Shown one piece after another: positions 52,590 through 60,793 of a stretch of DNA of 64,000 nt; position 1 is the first letter of the stretch, and each line of letters starts with the position of its first letter. The translations under genes were made by a program, and so were the position numbers. This DNA comes from Amycolatopsis thermoflava N1165 (GTDB taxonomy: Bacteria > Actinomycetota > Actinomycetes > Mycobacteriales > Pseudonocardiaceae): NCBI RefSeq assembly GCF_000473265.1, contig NZ_KI421511.1, forward strand, positions 5,934,360-5,998,359. The letters are read 5' to 3'. The notes beneath the pieces are model-generated. The model was not told where the DNA came from, ran no database searches, and saw only the letters and a list, made by a program, of their open reading frames with translations.

Positions 52590-52736
52590 ATGTTGCTGGC
52601 CGGCGGACTGATGTTCGTGTTGACCCTCGTCTACCTGGTGCTGTGCACCTGCACGGGCCGGTTCCGCGAGCTGAAGGAAGAACTGAAGAACCCCGCCGAG
52701 AACGAGCCCGGCGGGGTTCTGAAGACCGAGAACTAG
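52590..52736 (+). CDS. Small single-pass membrane protein (48 residues)
   Basis: MLLAGGLMFVLTLVYLVLCTC is one membrane helix, followed by a charged cytosolic tail (RFRELKEELKNPAENEPGG). GGAGAGGAGG is placed ideally before the ATG, which supports translation despite the small size. A perfect 11-bp hairpin lies in its last 50 bases (52688-52719). The stop shares CTAG with the stop of the convergent hydrolase. No family recognised. Confidence 0.72.
   Translation: MLLAGGLMFVLTLVYLVLCTCTGRFRELKEELKNPAENEPGGVLKTEN
52688..52719. terminator. Hairpin inside the 3' end of the 48-residue gene
   Basis: Perfect arms GAACCCCGCCG (52688-52698) and CGGCGGGGTTC (52709-52719), 10-nt loop, within coding sequence for NPAENEPGGVL. 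No gap exists between the convergent genes here, so the terminator may have been built into the coding region and could serve both strands. Confidence 0.55.
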
Positions 52737-54325
52737 GCGGTCGGGTCGGGCAGCGGCATACCAGGCAGCGTCTGGTCCCGCGGCACCACCCCGTCCACGA
52801 GGAAGTCCTCCACAACCTTGTCCACCGCCGCGTTGCCCCCGGCGTAGATCCCGTGGTCACCCTCGCCGGTCACGGTGATCATCCGCGAGCCCTTGAACGC
52901 GCGGTGCGCGCGCTCGGCGCCCTCGATCGGCGTCGCCGGGTCGTGCGTCGACTGCACCATCAGCACCGGCGGGACGCCCCGGCCGTCCAGGACCGGCAGC
53001 GGCTCCGGCTTGTTGTTCCAGAAGATGCACGGCTGGATCAGCCATCCCCAGCCCAGCAGCGGGTACTGCGGCCCCAGCTGTGCCGACTGCCGCACCGCCG
53101 TGTTCCGGTTGCCGAACCACGGACCCTCGTTGCACGGGATCGTCCAGAAGCTCGCGTCGTAGGCGTCGTCGTAGTCGGTGGGCACCACCAGCGGCTGCGG
53201 ACCGACCGCATCGGTCACCGCCTTCACCTGGTCCAGCAACGCGGTCTGCTGTTGGGCCGACGCGGTGCCCTGCGTCAGGTTCCGCACGTTGACCAGGTAG
53301 TCGGCGAGTTCCGGGAAGTACCGCTTGTTGTACAGCTCGGAGGCGATGAACGAGTCCAGCGCGTTGGCCGACAGCTTGGTCCCGTCGACCTCGACCGGGT
53401 TCTGCGTCAGGGCGTAGCGCACCTGCTCGTACGTCTGCCGGGCCATCTCGGCGGTCGTGCCGAAGTGGTACAGGCTGTCGTAGGACGCCATCCACGGCAG
53501 GAAGTCCTCCCGCCAGCGCCGCTCGAAGCCGAGCGGCTGCCAGTCGAACGACTTCTGCCAGGTCGTGGTGAACTCGGTGTTCGAGTCCAGCACGAACTTG
53601 CCGGTGCGGTCCGGGAAGGCCTGCGCGTAGTGCGCGCCCATCCAGGTGCCCGCCGAGTAGCCGACCCAGTTGATCTTCTGCCGCTTCAGCAGCACGCGCA
53701 GCAGGTCGAGGTCGTTGATCGTCTGCCGGGTGTTGATGAACGGCCCCAGGTCGCCGGACTTCACCTGGCACGAGTCGGCCGCGTACTCGGTGGCGTCCAG
53801 GATCAGCTTCAGGTTCTCCCGGCTGCGATCACGCGGGTCGAGGTCGCTGCCGGTGCCGATCGCGCCGCCGCAGGTGATGTTCGTGCTCTTGCCGGTGCCG
53901 CGCGGGTCGAACCCGACGATGTCCTGGTGCTCGCGCACCCGCGTCTGGTTGCGCAGCCGCGCCGGGAACATCCGGCCGGGCGCGCCCGGCCCGCCCGGGT
54001 TCACGAACGTGCTCTCCGTCGCCTCACCGGTCGCCTTGAGCCTGCTGACCGCGATCGTCACGTCGATGCCCTGGTTCGGCGCGGACCAGTCCCGCGGCGA
54101 CAGGTAGGTGGCGCACTCGATGCCCTCGGCGCCGGCAGGCGGGGTCTGCCCCGACAGCTCGTCGGGCGTGCAGGTGTGCCAGTTCAACGTCTGGAGGGCG
54201 TAGCGATCGGGGATGCCGGTCGAGTTCAGTGCCGGCCCGGCCGGCGCCGCGATCGCTGGTGTGCCCGCCGCCAGCAGGGTGCCGGCCAGAGCCGGGATCA
54301 CCACCGCCCAGCGCGTCCGTGTCAT
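52733..54325 (-). CDS. Secreted alpha/beta-hydrolase peptidase (tripeptidyl aminopeptidase type)
   Basis: 530 residues. Sec signal TRTRWAVVIPALAGTLLAAG with a cut near AIAAP. Oxyanion segment NPGGPGAPG (109-117), nucleophile Ser224 in VGYSAGTW, Asp462 in STHDPATP and His491 in GEGDHGIY form the triad. The C-terminal TAP-type domain begins near 420. Streptomyces homologues cleave N-terminal tripeptides from secreted proteins. Several Cys (CATY, CGGAIG, CQVK, PCNEG, PCIFW) may form disulfides outside the cell. Confidence 0.9.
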   Translation of the reverse strand: MTRTRWAVVIPALAGTLLAAGTPAIAAPAGPALNSTGIPDRYALQTLNWHTCTPDELSGQTPPAGAEGIECATYLSPRDWSAPNQGIDVTIAVSRLKATGEATESTFVNPGGPGAPGRMFPARLRNQTRVREHQDIVGFDPRGTGKSTNITCGGAIGTGSDLDPRDRSRENLKLILDATEYAADSCQVKSGDLGPFINTRQTINDLDLLRVLLKRQKINWVGYSAGTWMGAHYAQAFPDRTGKFVLDSNTEFTTTWQKSFDWQPLGFERRWREDFLPWMASYDSLYHFGTTAEMARQTYEQVRYALTQNPVEVDGTKLSANALDSFIASELYNKRYFPELADYLVNVRNLTQGTASAQQQTALLDQVKAVTDAVGPQPLVVPTDYDDAYDASFWTIPCNEGPWFGNRNTAVRQSAQLGPQYPLLGWGWLIQPCIFWNNKPEPLPVLDGRGVPPVLMVQSTHDPATPIEGAERAHRAFKGSRMITVTGEGDHGIYAGGNAAVDKVVEDFLVDGVVPRDQTLPGMPLPDPTA

Positions 54326-54516
54326 GCTCGCCCCTTCGTCACTAGCCGCAGCCGCGCGCGTACCCCGCGGCGGGCCTATTCATATCGGCAGCGCAGAGGC
54401 CGGGCAACCTGCGTTCGTCGGGTGTCGCCCTGATCAAATCGATATTCGGCGGAGCGTGACGGCGAGTGGCCCAGGATCTAAGGTCAAGCCGCCCTGTCCC
54501 GTCCAAGTGAGGTCAC

Positions 54517-54792
54517 ATGTCTGGCAAAGCCGCCGGGAAGGTCACCGGGCTCCAGATCAGCCCGTGGAACCTGATCCTGCTGTTACCACTGCTGATGCTC
54601 GTCACGCCGTGGTTCAACTTCGACAAGCCGCGGGTGCTGGGACTGCCGTTCTTCTACTGGTACCAGTTCCTCTTCGTGTTCGTCGGTGTCGTGTCCGTGG
54701 CGGTCGTCTACGTGATGACCAAGGGGAAGCCGGTCGTGACGGGCAAGCCGGACCGGCTCGCCGCCGAAGAGCTGGACGAGGGTGAGAAGTGA
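54517..54792 (+). CDS. DUF3311-like small membrane subunit
   Basis: 91 residues with two membrane helices (WNLILLLPLLMLVTPWF and FYWYQFLFVFVGVVSVAVVYVMT), the family usually found directly before an SSS-type permease. The end EELDEGEK is acidic. TGATG overlap with the symporter gene. Thought to assist the larger permease. ATG start after AAGTGAGG. Confidence 0.83.
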   Translation: MSGKAAGKVTGLQISPWNLILLLPLLMLVTPWFNFDKPRVLGLPFFYWYQFLFVFVGVVSVAVVYVMTKGKPVVTGKPDRLAAEELDEGEK

Positions 54793-56471
54793 TGGCACTG
54801 GCACAGGCGCCCGGCAGCGGGCTGCAGTGGGTGGAGCTGACCGTTTTCATCCTGCTGTTCCTGGTGGTCAGCGTGATGGGCTTCGTCGCGTCCCGGTGGC
54901 GCGCGGCGGCCTCGCTGGACCACCTCGACGAGTGGGGCCTCGGCGGCCGCAAGTTCGGCTCGTGGATCACCTGGTTCCTCGTCGGCGGTGACCTCTACAC
55001 CGCGTACACGTTCGTCGCCGTGCCCGCGCTGGTGTTCGGCGCCGGGGCGCTGGGCTTCTACGCCCTGCCCTACACGGTGATCCTGTACCCGATCGTCTTC
55101 CTGCCCGCGCTGCGGATGTGGTCGGTGTCCCGCTCGCGCGGCTACGTGACGCCGGCCGACTTCGTGCGCGGCCGCTACGGCTCGCCGACGCTGGCGCTGT
55201 TGATCGCGATCACCGGCATCGTCGCGACCATGCCGTACATCGCGCTGCAGCTGGTCGGCCTGGAAGCGGTGCTGCGGACGATGGGTCTCAACGGCGGCGG
55301 CATCGCCGGTCACCTGCCGCTGCTGATCGCGTTCCTGGTGCTCGCGCTCTACACCTACCAGTCGGGCCTGCGCGCGCCGGCGCTGATCGCGTTCGTCAAG
55401 GACGGCCTGATCTACATCGTCATCCTGGTCGCGGTGTTCTACCTGCCGTCCAAGCTCGGCGGCTGGTCGCACATCTTCGACACGAGCGCGCAGGCGCTGT
55501 CGCAGCCGAACCCGAACACCGGGAAGCCGAAGGGCTCCATCCTGCTGACCGGCACCAACCAGCTGCAGTACATCACGCTGGCGCTGGGGTCGGCGCTGGC
55601 GCTGTTCCTGTACCCGCATTCGCTCACGGGTGTGCTCGCCTCGCGCGGCCGCAACGTGATCAAGCGGAACATGATCGCGCTTCCCGCGTACTCGCTGCTG
55701 CTGGGCCTGCTCGCGTTGCTCGGTTACGTCGCGCTGACCGCGGGCGTCAAGCCGATCACCAACGCGGCCACCGGCAACGCCGACTCCAACACCGTGGTGC
55801 CGGTGCTGTTCGACACGCAGTTCCCGTCGTGGTTCGCGGGAATCGCCTTCGCCGCGATCGGCATCGGCGCGCTGGTGCCTGCCGCGATCATGTCGATCGC
55901 CGCGGCGAACCTGTGGACGCGCAACATCTACAAGGAGTACCTGAAGCGGGACGCCACCCCGTCGCAGGAGGCCAAGCAGGCCAAGATCGCTTCGCTGGTC
56001 GTGAAGTTCGGCGCGGTCGCGTTCATCCTGTTCATCGATCCGCAGTTCTCGATCGACCTGCAGCTCATCGGTGGCGTGCTGATCCTGCAGACGCTGCCCG
56101 CCGTGGCGATCGCGCTGTACACGCGGTGGTTCCACCGGATCGGTCTGATCGCCGGGTGGGCCGTGGGCATGGCGTGGGGCATCGCGATGCTGTACAGCAT
56201 CCCGAACCCGAACACCAAGCGCGCCCACTTCGGTGGCTCCGCGCTGCCGCTGAAGGACCTGTCGATCTTCGGCTGGCACCCGTTCCCGGGCTCGATGGTC
56301 CAGATCTACCCGGGTTTCGTGGCGCTGATCGCGAACCTCGTGGTGGCCGTGATCGTCACGGTGATCGCCCGGAGCCTGAAGATCTTCAACGGCACCGACG
56401 ACACCGAGGGCACGGACTACCACGCCGACGAGCACGACAAGGACCTGCGCCCCATCGGCGCAGCTCACTAG
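54792..56471 (+). CDS. Sodium:solute symporter (monocarboxylate type, MctP-like)
   Basis: 559 residues from the ATG at 54792. About 13 membrane helices. SSS signatures: VASRWRAAASLDHLDEWGLGGRKFG, LVGGDLYTAYTFVAVPALVFG and PIVFLPALRMWSVSRSRGYVTPADFVRGRYGS; later ALGSALALFLYPHSLTGVLASR and PAAIMSIAAANLWTRNIYKEYL. Resembles uptake systems for acetate, pyruvate or propionate in actinobacteria. Hydrophilic tail with Asp/Glu. Coupled to the DUF3311 subunit and 10 bp before the AhpD-like gene. Confidence 0.9.
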   Translation: MALAQAPGSGLQWVELTVFILLFLVVSVMGFVASRWRAAASLDHLDEWGLGGRKFGSWITWFLVGGDLYTAYTFVAVPALVFGAGALGFYALPYTVILYPIVFLPALRMWSVSRSRGYVTPADFVRGRYGSPTLALLIAITGIVATMPYIALQLVGLEAVLRTMGLNGGGIAGHLPLLIAFLVLALYTYQSGLRAPALIAFVKDGLIYIVILVAVFYLPSKLGGWSHIFDTSAQALSQPNPNTGKPKGSILLTGTNQLQYITLALGSALALFLYPHSLTGVLASRGRNVIKRNMIALPAYSLLLGLLALLGYVALTAGVKPITNAATGNADSNTVVPVLFDTQFPSWFAGIAFAAIGIGALVPAAIMSIAAANLWTRNIYKEYLKRDATPSQEAKQAKIASLVVKFGAVAFILFIDPQFSIDLQLIGGVLILQTLPAVAIALYTRWFHRIGLIAGWAVGMAWGIAMLYSIPNPNTKRAHFGGSALPLKDLSIFGWHPFPGSMVQIYPGFVALIANLVVAVIVTVIARSLKIFNGTDDTEGTDYHADEHDKDLRPIGAAH

Positions 56472-56481
56472 GAGGAAGAAC

Positions 56482-57051
56482 GTGGACAGCCGGTTCGGTG
56501 TCACGGAGCTGGAAGACCTGCCGGAGGACCTGCGGGAGCGCATCGGCGTGATCGCGGAGAAGTCGGGGTTCGTGCCGAACGTCTTCCGGGCGCTGGGGCA
56601 CCGGCCGGCTGAACTGCGCGCCTTCCTCGACTACCACGACGCGCTCATGGAACGCACCGACGGCCTGAGCAAGGCCGAGCGGGAGCTGGTCGTGGTGGCG
56701 ACGTCGGGGGCGAACCACTGCACGTACTGCGTGGTCGCCCACGGCGCGATCCTGCGGATCCGCGCGAAGGACCCGCAGCTGGCTGACCGGGTCGCCACCA
56801 ACCCGTGGCAGGTCGAGCTGGACGAGCGGGGCCGCGCGATCGTCGACCTGGCGCTCGCGCTGGCCCGCAAGCCCGAACTGTTCGGGGAGGCCGACATCGA
56901 GGCCGCCCGCAAGGCCGGGCTGACCGAGGACGAGATCTGGGACGTCGGCGCGATCACCGCGTTGTTCGCGATGTCCAACCGGCTGGCGCACCTGACCGCG
57001 CTGCGGCCGAACCCCGAGTTCTACGCGATGGGCCGCGATCAGAAGCGGTAG
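56482..57051 (+). CDS. AhpD/carboxymuconolactone decarboxylase-like peroxidase-related protein
   Basis: 189 residues, all helical. The redox motif CTYCVVAH gives Cys80, Cys83 and His87, as in AhpD-type peroxidase-related enzymes. The opening GFVPNVFRALGHRPAELRAFLDY and the end FAMSNRLAHLTALRPNPEFYAMGR match the uncharacterized peroxidase-related group. Start ATG... here GTG at 56482, after AGGAGGAAG. Its 3' end overlaps the convergent gene at 57039 by 13 bp. Confidence 0.9.
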   Translation: MDSRFGVTELEDLPEDLRERIGVIAEKSGFVPNVFRALGHRPAELRAFLDYHDALMERTDGLSKAERELVVVATSGANHCTYCVVAHGAILRIRAKDPQLADRVATNPWQVELDERGRAIVDLALALARKPELFGEADIEAARKAGLTEDEIWDVGAITALFAMSNRLAHLTALRPNPEFYAMGRDQKR

Positions 57052-57347
57052 AGCGATTCGTGCAGGTCGCGCTGGATCTCGTACTTGCGGAGCAGGCGGC
57101 CGAGCAGCCGGGCCCACCACTTCGCCGGGTGCCGGTAGGCGCGCACCCACAGCGGCGGGATGCGGTCCGGGATGCGCGGGTCGGCCTTCGGGCGGAACTT
57201 GTCGCCGGTGAGGACGACGGTCGGGTGCCCGCGCGGGCACGCGGTGGTCACCGAGATGACGCCGGGCGTCAGGTTGTGCACCCACTCCACCTCGTCGATG
57301 CCCATCAGGGTCCGGGTGTCGCAGGTTTCGCAGTAGACGACGAACAC
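57039..57347 (-). CDS. Small zinc-ribbon-like protein of unknown function
   Basis: 102 residues. Starts FVVYCETCDTRTLMG with a CxxC, followed by a further Cys/His group TACPRGHPTV, so a zinc ribbon is possible. The C-terminal half is basic and Trp-rich (WVRAYRHPAKWWARLLGRLLRKYE). No signal peptide. Tail-to-tail overlap with the AhpD-like gene. It lies 4 bp downstream of the MarR-GNAT gene on the same strand, so probably co-transcribed. Confidence 0.6.
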   Translation of the reverse strand: MFVVYCETCDTRTLMGIDEVEWVHNLTPGVISVTTACPRGHPTVVLTGDKFRPKADPRIPDRIPPLWVRAYRHPAKWWARLLGRLLRKYEIQRDLHESLYRF

Positions 57348-57351
57348 GTGG

Positions 57352-58281
57352 TCACAACTCCCGCCGCCAGGTCTCGCCGACGAGGTCGTGGCCGAAGCTG
57401 TGGTGGGGTTGCGAGTCGACGAGTTCGAACCCCGCCCGCCGGTAGATGTGCCGCGCGGCGACCAGGACGCTGTTGGTCCACAGTTCCATCGCGGTGTAGC
57501 CGTGCGCCCGCGCGAAGGCCAGGCACTCGTCCACCAGGCGCTTGCCGACGCCGCGCCCGCGGGCGTGCGGTTCGACGAGCAGCAGGCGCAGTTTCGCGGT
57601 CTTGTCGTCCGAGCCGCGGACGCAGAACACGGAGCCGACGCGCTCCCCGCCCAGCTCGGCGATCCACCCGGCCTCGCGCGCCGGGTCGTAGTGGTCGACG
57701 TAGTCGGCGATGATTCGGGCGACGAGGGCTTCGTAGGTGGCGTCCCAGCCGTACTCCTGCGCGTAGATCGCGCCGTTGCGCTGCACGACCCAGCCGAAGT
57801 CGCCGGGCCGGGGCGGGCGCAGCACGAGCGCCGGGGCGGGTTCGCGTTCGCCGACGAGGTGGCGGATGGTGCGCATCGACGTGACCAGACGGTGCTGGTC
57901 GTCGTCGGTGAGGCGGCTGAGCAGCTGGCCGATCTGTTCGACGGTGCGGTCCTCGAGGACCTGCTGCTCGGCGCGGCCGGCCTCGGTGAGCCGGACGAGC
58001 TGGCGGCGGCCGTCGGTCTCGTGGCGCTCGCGGACCAGCAGGCCGCGGCTTTCCAGTCGGCCGAGCAGGCGGCTGGCGTACCCGGCGTCCAGGTCGAGGC
58101 GGCGCCGCAGCTCGGCGACCTCGGTGACGCCCTCCTGGGCGAGCTCGTAGAGCACGCGGGCCTCGCCGAGGGAGTAGTCGCTGCCGACGAGGCCTTCTTC
58201 GAGGACCCCGATGAGGCCGGTGTAGAGCCGGTTGAAGGCGCGGACCTGGGTGATGCGGTCGAGCAGTGGCAGGCTGTTCAT
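57352..58281 (-). CDS. MarR-GNAT fusion regulator/acetyltransferase
   Basis: 309 residues from the ATG at 58281 (GAGGTGG upstream). Residues 1-145 form a MarR domain: SLGEARVLYELAQEGVTEVAEL, RRRLDLDAGYASRLLGRLESRG and the wing RHETDGRRQLVRLTEAG. Residues ~150-309 form a GNAT acetyltransferase with the acetyl-CoA loop VEPHARGRGVGKRLVDE and the late AARHIYRRAGFEL. This fusion is widespread, and the acetylation target is usually unknown. A 13-bp inverted repeat 20 bp upstream suggests autoregulation. Confidence 0.93.
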   Translation of the reverse strand: MNSLPLLDRITQVRAFNRLYTGLIGVLEEGLVGSDYSLGEARVLYELAQEGVTEVAELRRRLDLDAGYASRLLGRLESRGLLVRERHETDGRRQLVRLTEAGRAEQQVLEDRTVEQIGQLLSRLTDDDQHRLVTSMRTIRHLVGEREPAPALVLRPPRPGDFGWVVQRNGAIYAQEYGWDATYEALVARIIADYVDHYDPAREAGWIAELGGERVGSVFCVRGSDDKTAKLRLLLVEPHARGRGVGKRLVDECLAFARAHGYTAMELWTNSVLVAARHIYRRAGFELVDSQPHHSFGHDLVGETWRREL

Positions 58282-58301
58282 TGACCACCTCAAGAAACTC
58301 G

Positions 58302-58314
58302 TTGACTGAGTCAA
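58302..58314. promoter_or_regulatory. MarR-type operator upstream of the MarR-GNAT gene
   Basis: TTGACT-G-AGTCAA, perfect 6-bp arms, 21 bp before the ATG. The size and AT-rich symmetry suit a MarR dimer. Either boxed promoter element is hidden within it. Confidence 0.6.
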
Positions 58315-58379
58315 ACAGTACTCGGGTGGAGGTGGGCCGCAACTGGTTTTTTCGAGGTGGGAGCCCAGGAATTGGAAAA

Positions 58380-58422
58380 CCCCGTGATGCTGCCAGGTCG
58401 GGGGTCCGCCAGCATCACGGGG
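58380..58422 (-). terminator. Terminator of the 49-residue gene
   Basis: Perfect 13-bp stem CCCCGTGATGCTG (58380-58392) and CAGCATCACGGGG (58410-58422), 17-nt loop; TTTT follows on the minus strand. It sits 68 bp past the small ORF stop. Confidence 0.8.
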
Positions 58423-58490
58423 TCATCTGGGGTATCGCCACTTCCCCTGGTGGCGTTACAACCTGATCTATTTGTGGCCTAGCTCACGCT

Positions 58491-58640
58491 TCAGCGCAAG
58501 TTGGACTGACGCGCCTGGGCGATGGCGATCAGCTCCTGGCGGACCGTCACGGAGCCGGCGGTGTCGATCGCGCGGCTCAGCGCCCGGCGGGTGCGCGCCT
58601 CGGCGCGGCGGGCTCGGAGCTTGGCGGCGATGTTGCTCAT
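58491..58640 (-). CDS. Small basic protein (49 residues), unknown
   Basis: MSNIAAKLRARRAEARTRRA then LSRAIDTAGSVTVRQELIAI. Highly basic, Arg-rich and helical, no Cys. ATG at 58640; a nearby ATG at 58652 (RTP before MSN) is also in frame. Supported by a terminator just downstream (58380-58422) and a coding-like third-position GC pattern. Could be a small DNA- or RNA-binding protein. The 158 bp upstream (58701-58858) carry a GATCTT-GCGG-AAGATC palindrome (58763-58778) but no gene. Confidence 0.55.
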   Translation of the reverse strand: MSNIAAKLRARRAEARTRRALSRAIDTAGSVTVRQELIAIAQARQSNLR

Positions 58641-58858
58641 CGGTGTTCGCATCCCTCGTGCATCTCGGTGGCTGTGCTTCCAGTATGCACCTTTTTTCAC
58701 AAGGTCGCCAACGATTATCCGGTGAGCTAGCGCACTTGCCTACGAATCATCGGCAAGAGCCGGATCTTGCGGAAGATCGATAAATCTAGCTTGATCACTA
58801 GAAAGCGGTAGAGACTGTCAGATGCGGCTGCCCGCCCGAGCGGCGAAAAAGATCGGCT

Positions 58859-60055
58859 TCAGTCGACGGCGCGGCTGAGCAGGTAGTGCCCGAAGTGCGG
58901 CACGGTGAAGGCGATGTGCCCGCGCTCCGCGGAGTACACCAGCCCCTTCTTCATCAGCGAATCCCGCGCCGGGGACAGTGACGAGGGCTTGCGGCCCAGG
59001 TAGACCGCCACATCCGAGGTGCCGGCGCTCTCGTCCCGGCCCTGGGTCAGCTCCGCCATCGCCCGCAGGTACTCGCGTTCCGCCGGCGTCGCGCGTTCGT
59101 AGCGGGAGCCGAAGAAGCCGACCGCCAGTTCCTGCTCGGCCTCCGGCGCGGCGACCTGCACGTCCTGCACGGTGATCGGGTCGTCCGGCGCCGCGTCCCA
59201 CGCCGCTTTCGCGTAGGCCTGGATGAAGTACGGGTACCCGCCGGAGGCGTCGAACAACGCGTCCAGCGCTTCGGGCTCGATGCCGGCGTCCTCCCGCTCG
59301 ATGGGCGCCAGCACGGCCCGGTCGGCCTCTTCCCGGTTCAGCCGGTCGATGCGCACGTACCGGAACAGCCGCTCCGAGTAGGACTTCGACGCCGACAGCA
59401 CCGCGGGCACGTGCGGCAGCCCGGCCCCGACCACCACCAGCGGCGCGCCCGACTGGGACAGCTCGTGGCACGCCGCGCACAGCGCCGACACGTCGTCCGC
59501 CTGCAGGTCCTGGATCTCGTCGATCAGCAGCGCCACGCCGGTGCCGACGTCCGCGGCCAGCTCGGCCACGTCGGTGAACAGCTCGACCAGGTCGATCTCG
59601 ATGTCCCCGGAATCGGCGCGGCCCTGCGCGGCCGGCACATCGATGCCCGGCTGCCACCGGTCCCGCAGCTTCGCGTCCGCCTTGTTCGACCGCAGCGCGA
59701 ACGCCTTCAGCACGCCGAGAACCTCTTCGACCCGGTCCGGCGCCCGGTGCCGCACCGCCAGGTCGCGGATCGCGCGGTGCAGGGCCGCCGACAGCGGCCG
59801 CCGCAGTTCCGCGTCCGGGCGCGCCTCGATCTTGCCCGCGCCCCACTTGTGCTTCACGGCCATCGACCGCAGCTCGCCGAGCAGGACGGTCTTCCCGACG
59901 CCCCGCAGGCCGGTGAGCACGAGACTGCGTTCCGGGCGGCCACGGGCGACCCGCTGCAGCACCACCTCGAACGCGGTCAGCTCGCGTTCACGGCCCGCCA
60001 GCTCCGGCGGCCGCTGTCCCGCGCCCGGCGCGAACGGGTTGCGGATCGGGTCCAC
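58859..60055 (-). CDS. AAA ATPase (Orc1/Cdc6-STAND-like)
   Basis: 398 residues. Walker A TGLRGVGKT (48-56), Walker B ALLIDEIQDL with Asp179/Glu180, sensor-1-like VVVGAGLPHV, and a lid region GGYPYFIQAYAKAAW. The C-terminus is a winged helix (TSDVAVYLGRKPSSLSPARD and SLMKKGLVYSAERGHIAFTV). This pattern is common in actinobacterial ATPases annotated as ATP-binding proteins of unknown role, related to Cdc6/STAND regulators. Start at GTG 60055. No partner gene is obvious. The leader at 60056-60235 shows no gene. Confidence 0.85.
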   Translation of the reverse strand: MDPIRNPFAPGAGQRPPELAGRERELTAFEVVLQRVARGRPERSLVLTGLRGVGKTVLLGELRSMAVKHKWGAGKIEARPDAELRRPLSAALHRAIRDLAVRHRAPDRVEEVLGVLKAFALRSNKADAKLRDRWQPGIDVPAAQGRADSGDIEIDLVELFTDVAELAADVGTGVALLIDEIQDLQADDVSALCAACHELSQSGAPLVVVGAGLPHVPAVLSASKSYSERLFRYVRIDRLNREEADRAVLAPIEREDAGIEPEALDALFDASGGYPYFIQAYAKAAWDAAPDDPITVQDVQVAAPEAEQELAVGFFGSRYERATPAEREYLRAMAELTQGRDESAGTSDVAVYLGRKPSSLSPARDSLMKKGLVYSAERGHIAFTVPHFGHYLLSRAVD

Positions 60056-60235
60056 TCTGCCAACGTATCGGCGCGTCTAGCGCGACCCCGATATTTGGGG
60101 AGATTCCGCTACCGGCGTGTCGCTACCCGTTTATAGGGCTATCTAGCTGGCGGGCTAGAAAACGTTAGGGATGAACAGACGCGGGAATGGGTAGATCCTC
60201 GACGTGACATGTCGCATCCGAGGAAGGCGAGGATC

Positions 60236-60793
60236 GTGATCTTGCGTCGACTGGCCCGCCCCATGCTGGCGAGCATCTTCATCTACGGCGGCATCAACGC
60301 CCTGAGGCAGGCCGAGGGGCACGCCGAGGCGGCCAAACCCGTGCTCGACAAGGTCGGCGAGCAGCAGGACAAGCTGCCCGACGCGCTCCCAACCGACCCG
60401 GTGAGCCTGGTCAAGATCGACGCGGGGGTGAAGATCGCGGCAGGCACCTTGTTCGCGTTCGGCAAGTTCCCGCGGCTGTCCGCGCTGGCGCTGGTCGGCA
60501 GCCTGGTGCCGACGACCGTCGCCGGTCACCCGTTCTGGGAGGCCAAGGACCCGCAGCAGAAGCAGGAACAGCTGATTCACCTGCTCAAGAACGCCGGCCT
60601 GGCCGGTGGTCTGCTGATCGCGGCCGCCGACACCGAGGGCAAGCCGTCGCTGGGCTGGCGCGCCCGCCGCGCCGCCGACAAGGCGAGCAAGCAGGCGCAC
60701 AAGGCGACCGAGAAGGCGAGCAAGCAGGCGCACAAGGCGTCGAAGCAGATCCAGTCCACTGCCGCGTCCGCCCGCGACGTCCTGCCGGTCTAA
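60236..60793 (+). CDS. DoxX family membrane protein with Lys/Ala repeat tail
   Basis: 185 residues from the GTG at 60236 (GCGAGGATC before it); an ATG at 60209 is in frame but lacks a ribosome site. DoxX features: RRLARPMLASIFIYGGINALR at the start, IDAGVKIAAGTLFAFGKFPRLSAL, PTTVAGHPFWEA. After the last helix comes a repeated basic segment KASKQAHKATEKASKQAHKA, likely an unstructured cytosolic tail. DoxX proteins form small membrane redox complexes, but here the partner is unknown. The stop overlaps the convergent LuxR stop. Confidence 0.85.
   Translation: MILRRLARPMLASIFIYGGINALRQAEGHAEAAKPVLDKVGEQQDKLPDALPTDPVSLVKIDAGVKIAAGTLFAFGKFPRLSALALVGSLVPTTVAGHPFWEAKDPQQKQEQLIHLLKNAGLAGGLLIAAADTEGKPSLGWRARRAADKASKQAHKATEKASKQAHKASKQIQSTAASARDVLPV

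Noticed and set aside
50899..52736. Long open frames across the repeat field
   Set aside because: They translate only the repeat core and read through two real genes in the wrong frame.
58763..58778. GATCTT-GCGG-AAGATC palindrome as terminator or operator
   Set aside because: Short stem far from the neighbouring starts and no T-run; noted but too weak for a feature call.
60135..60165. Short CTAGC/GCTAG inverted repeat upstream of the DoxX gene
   Set aside because: Only 5-bp arms in an AT-richer stretch; expected by chance.
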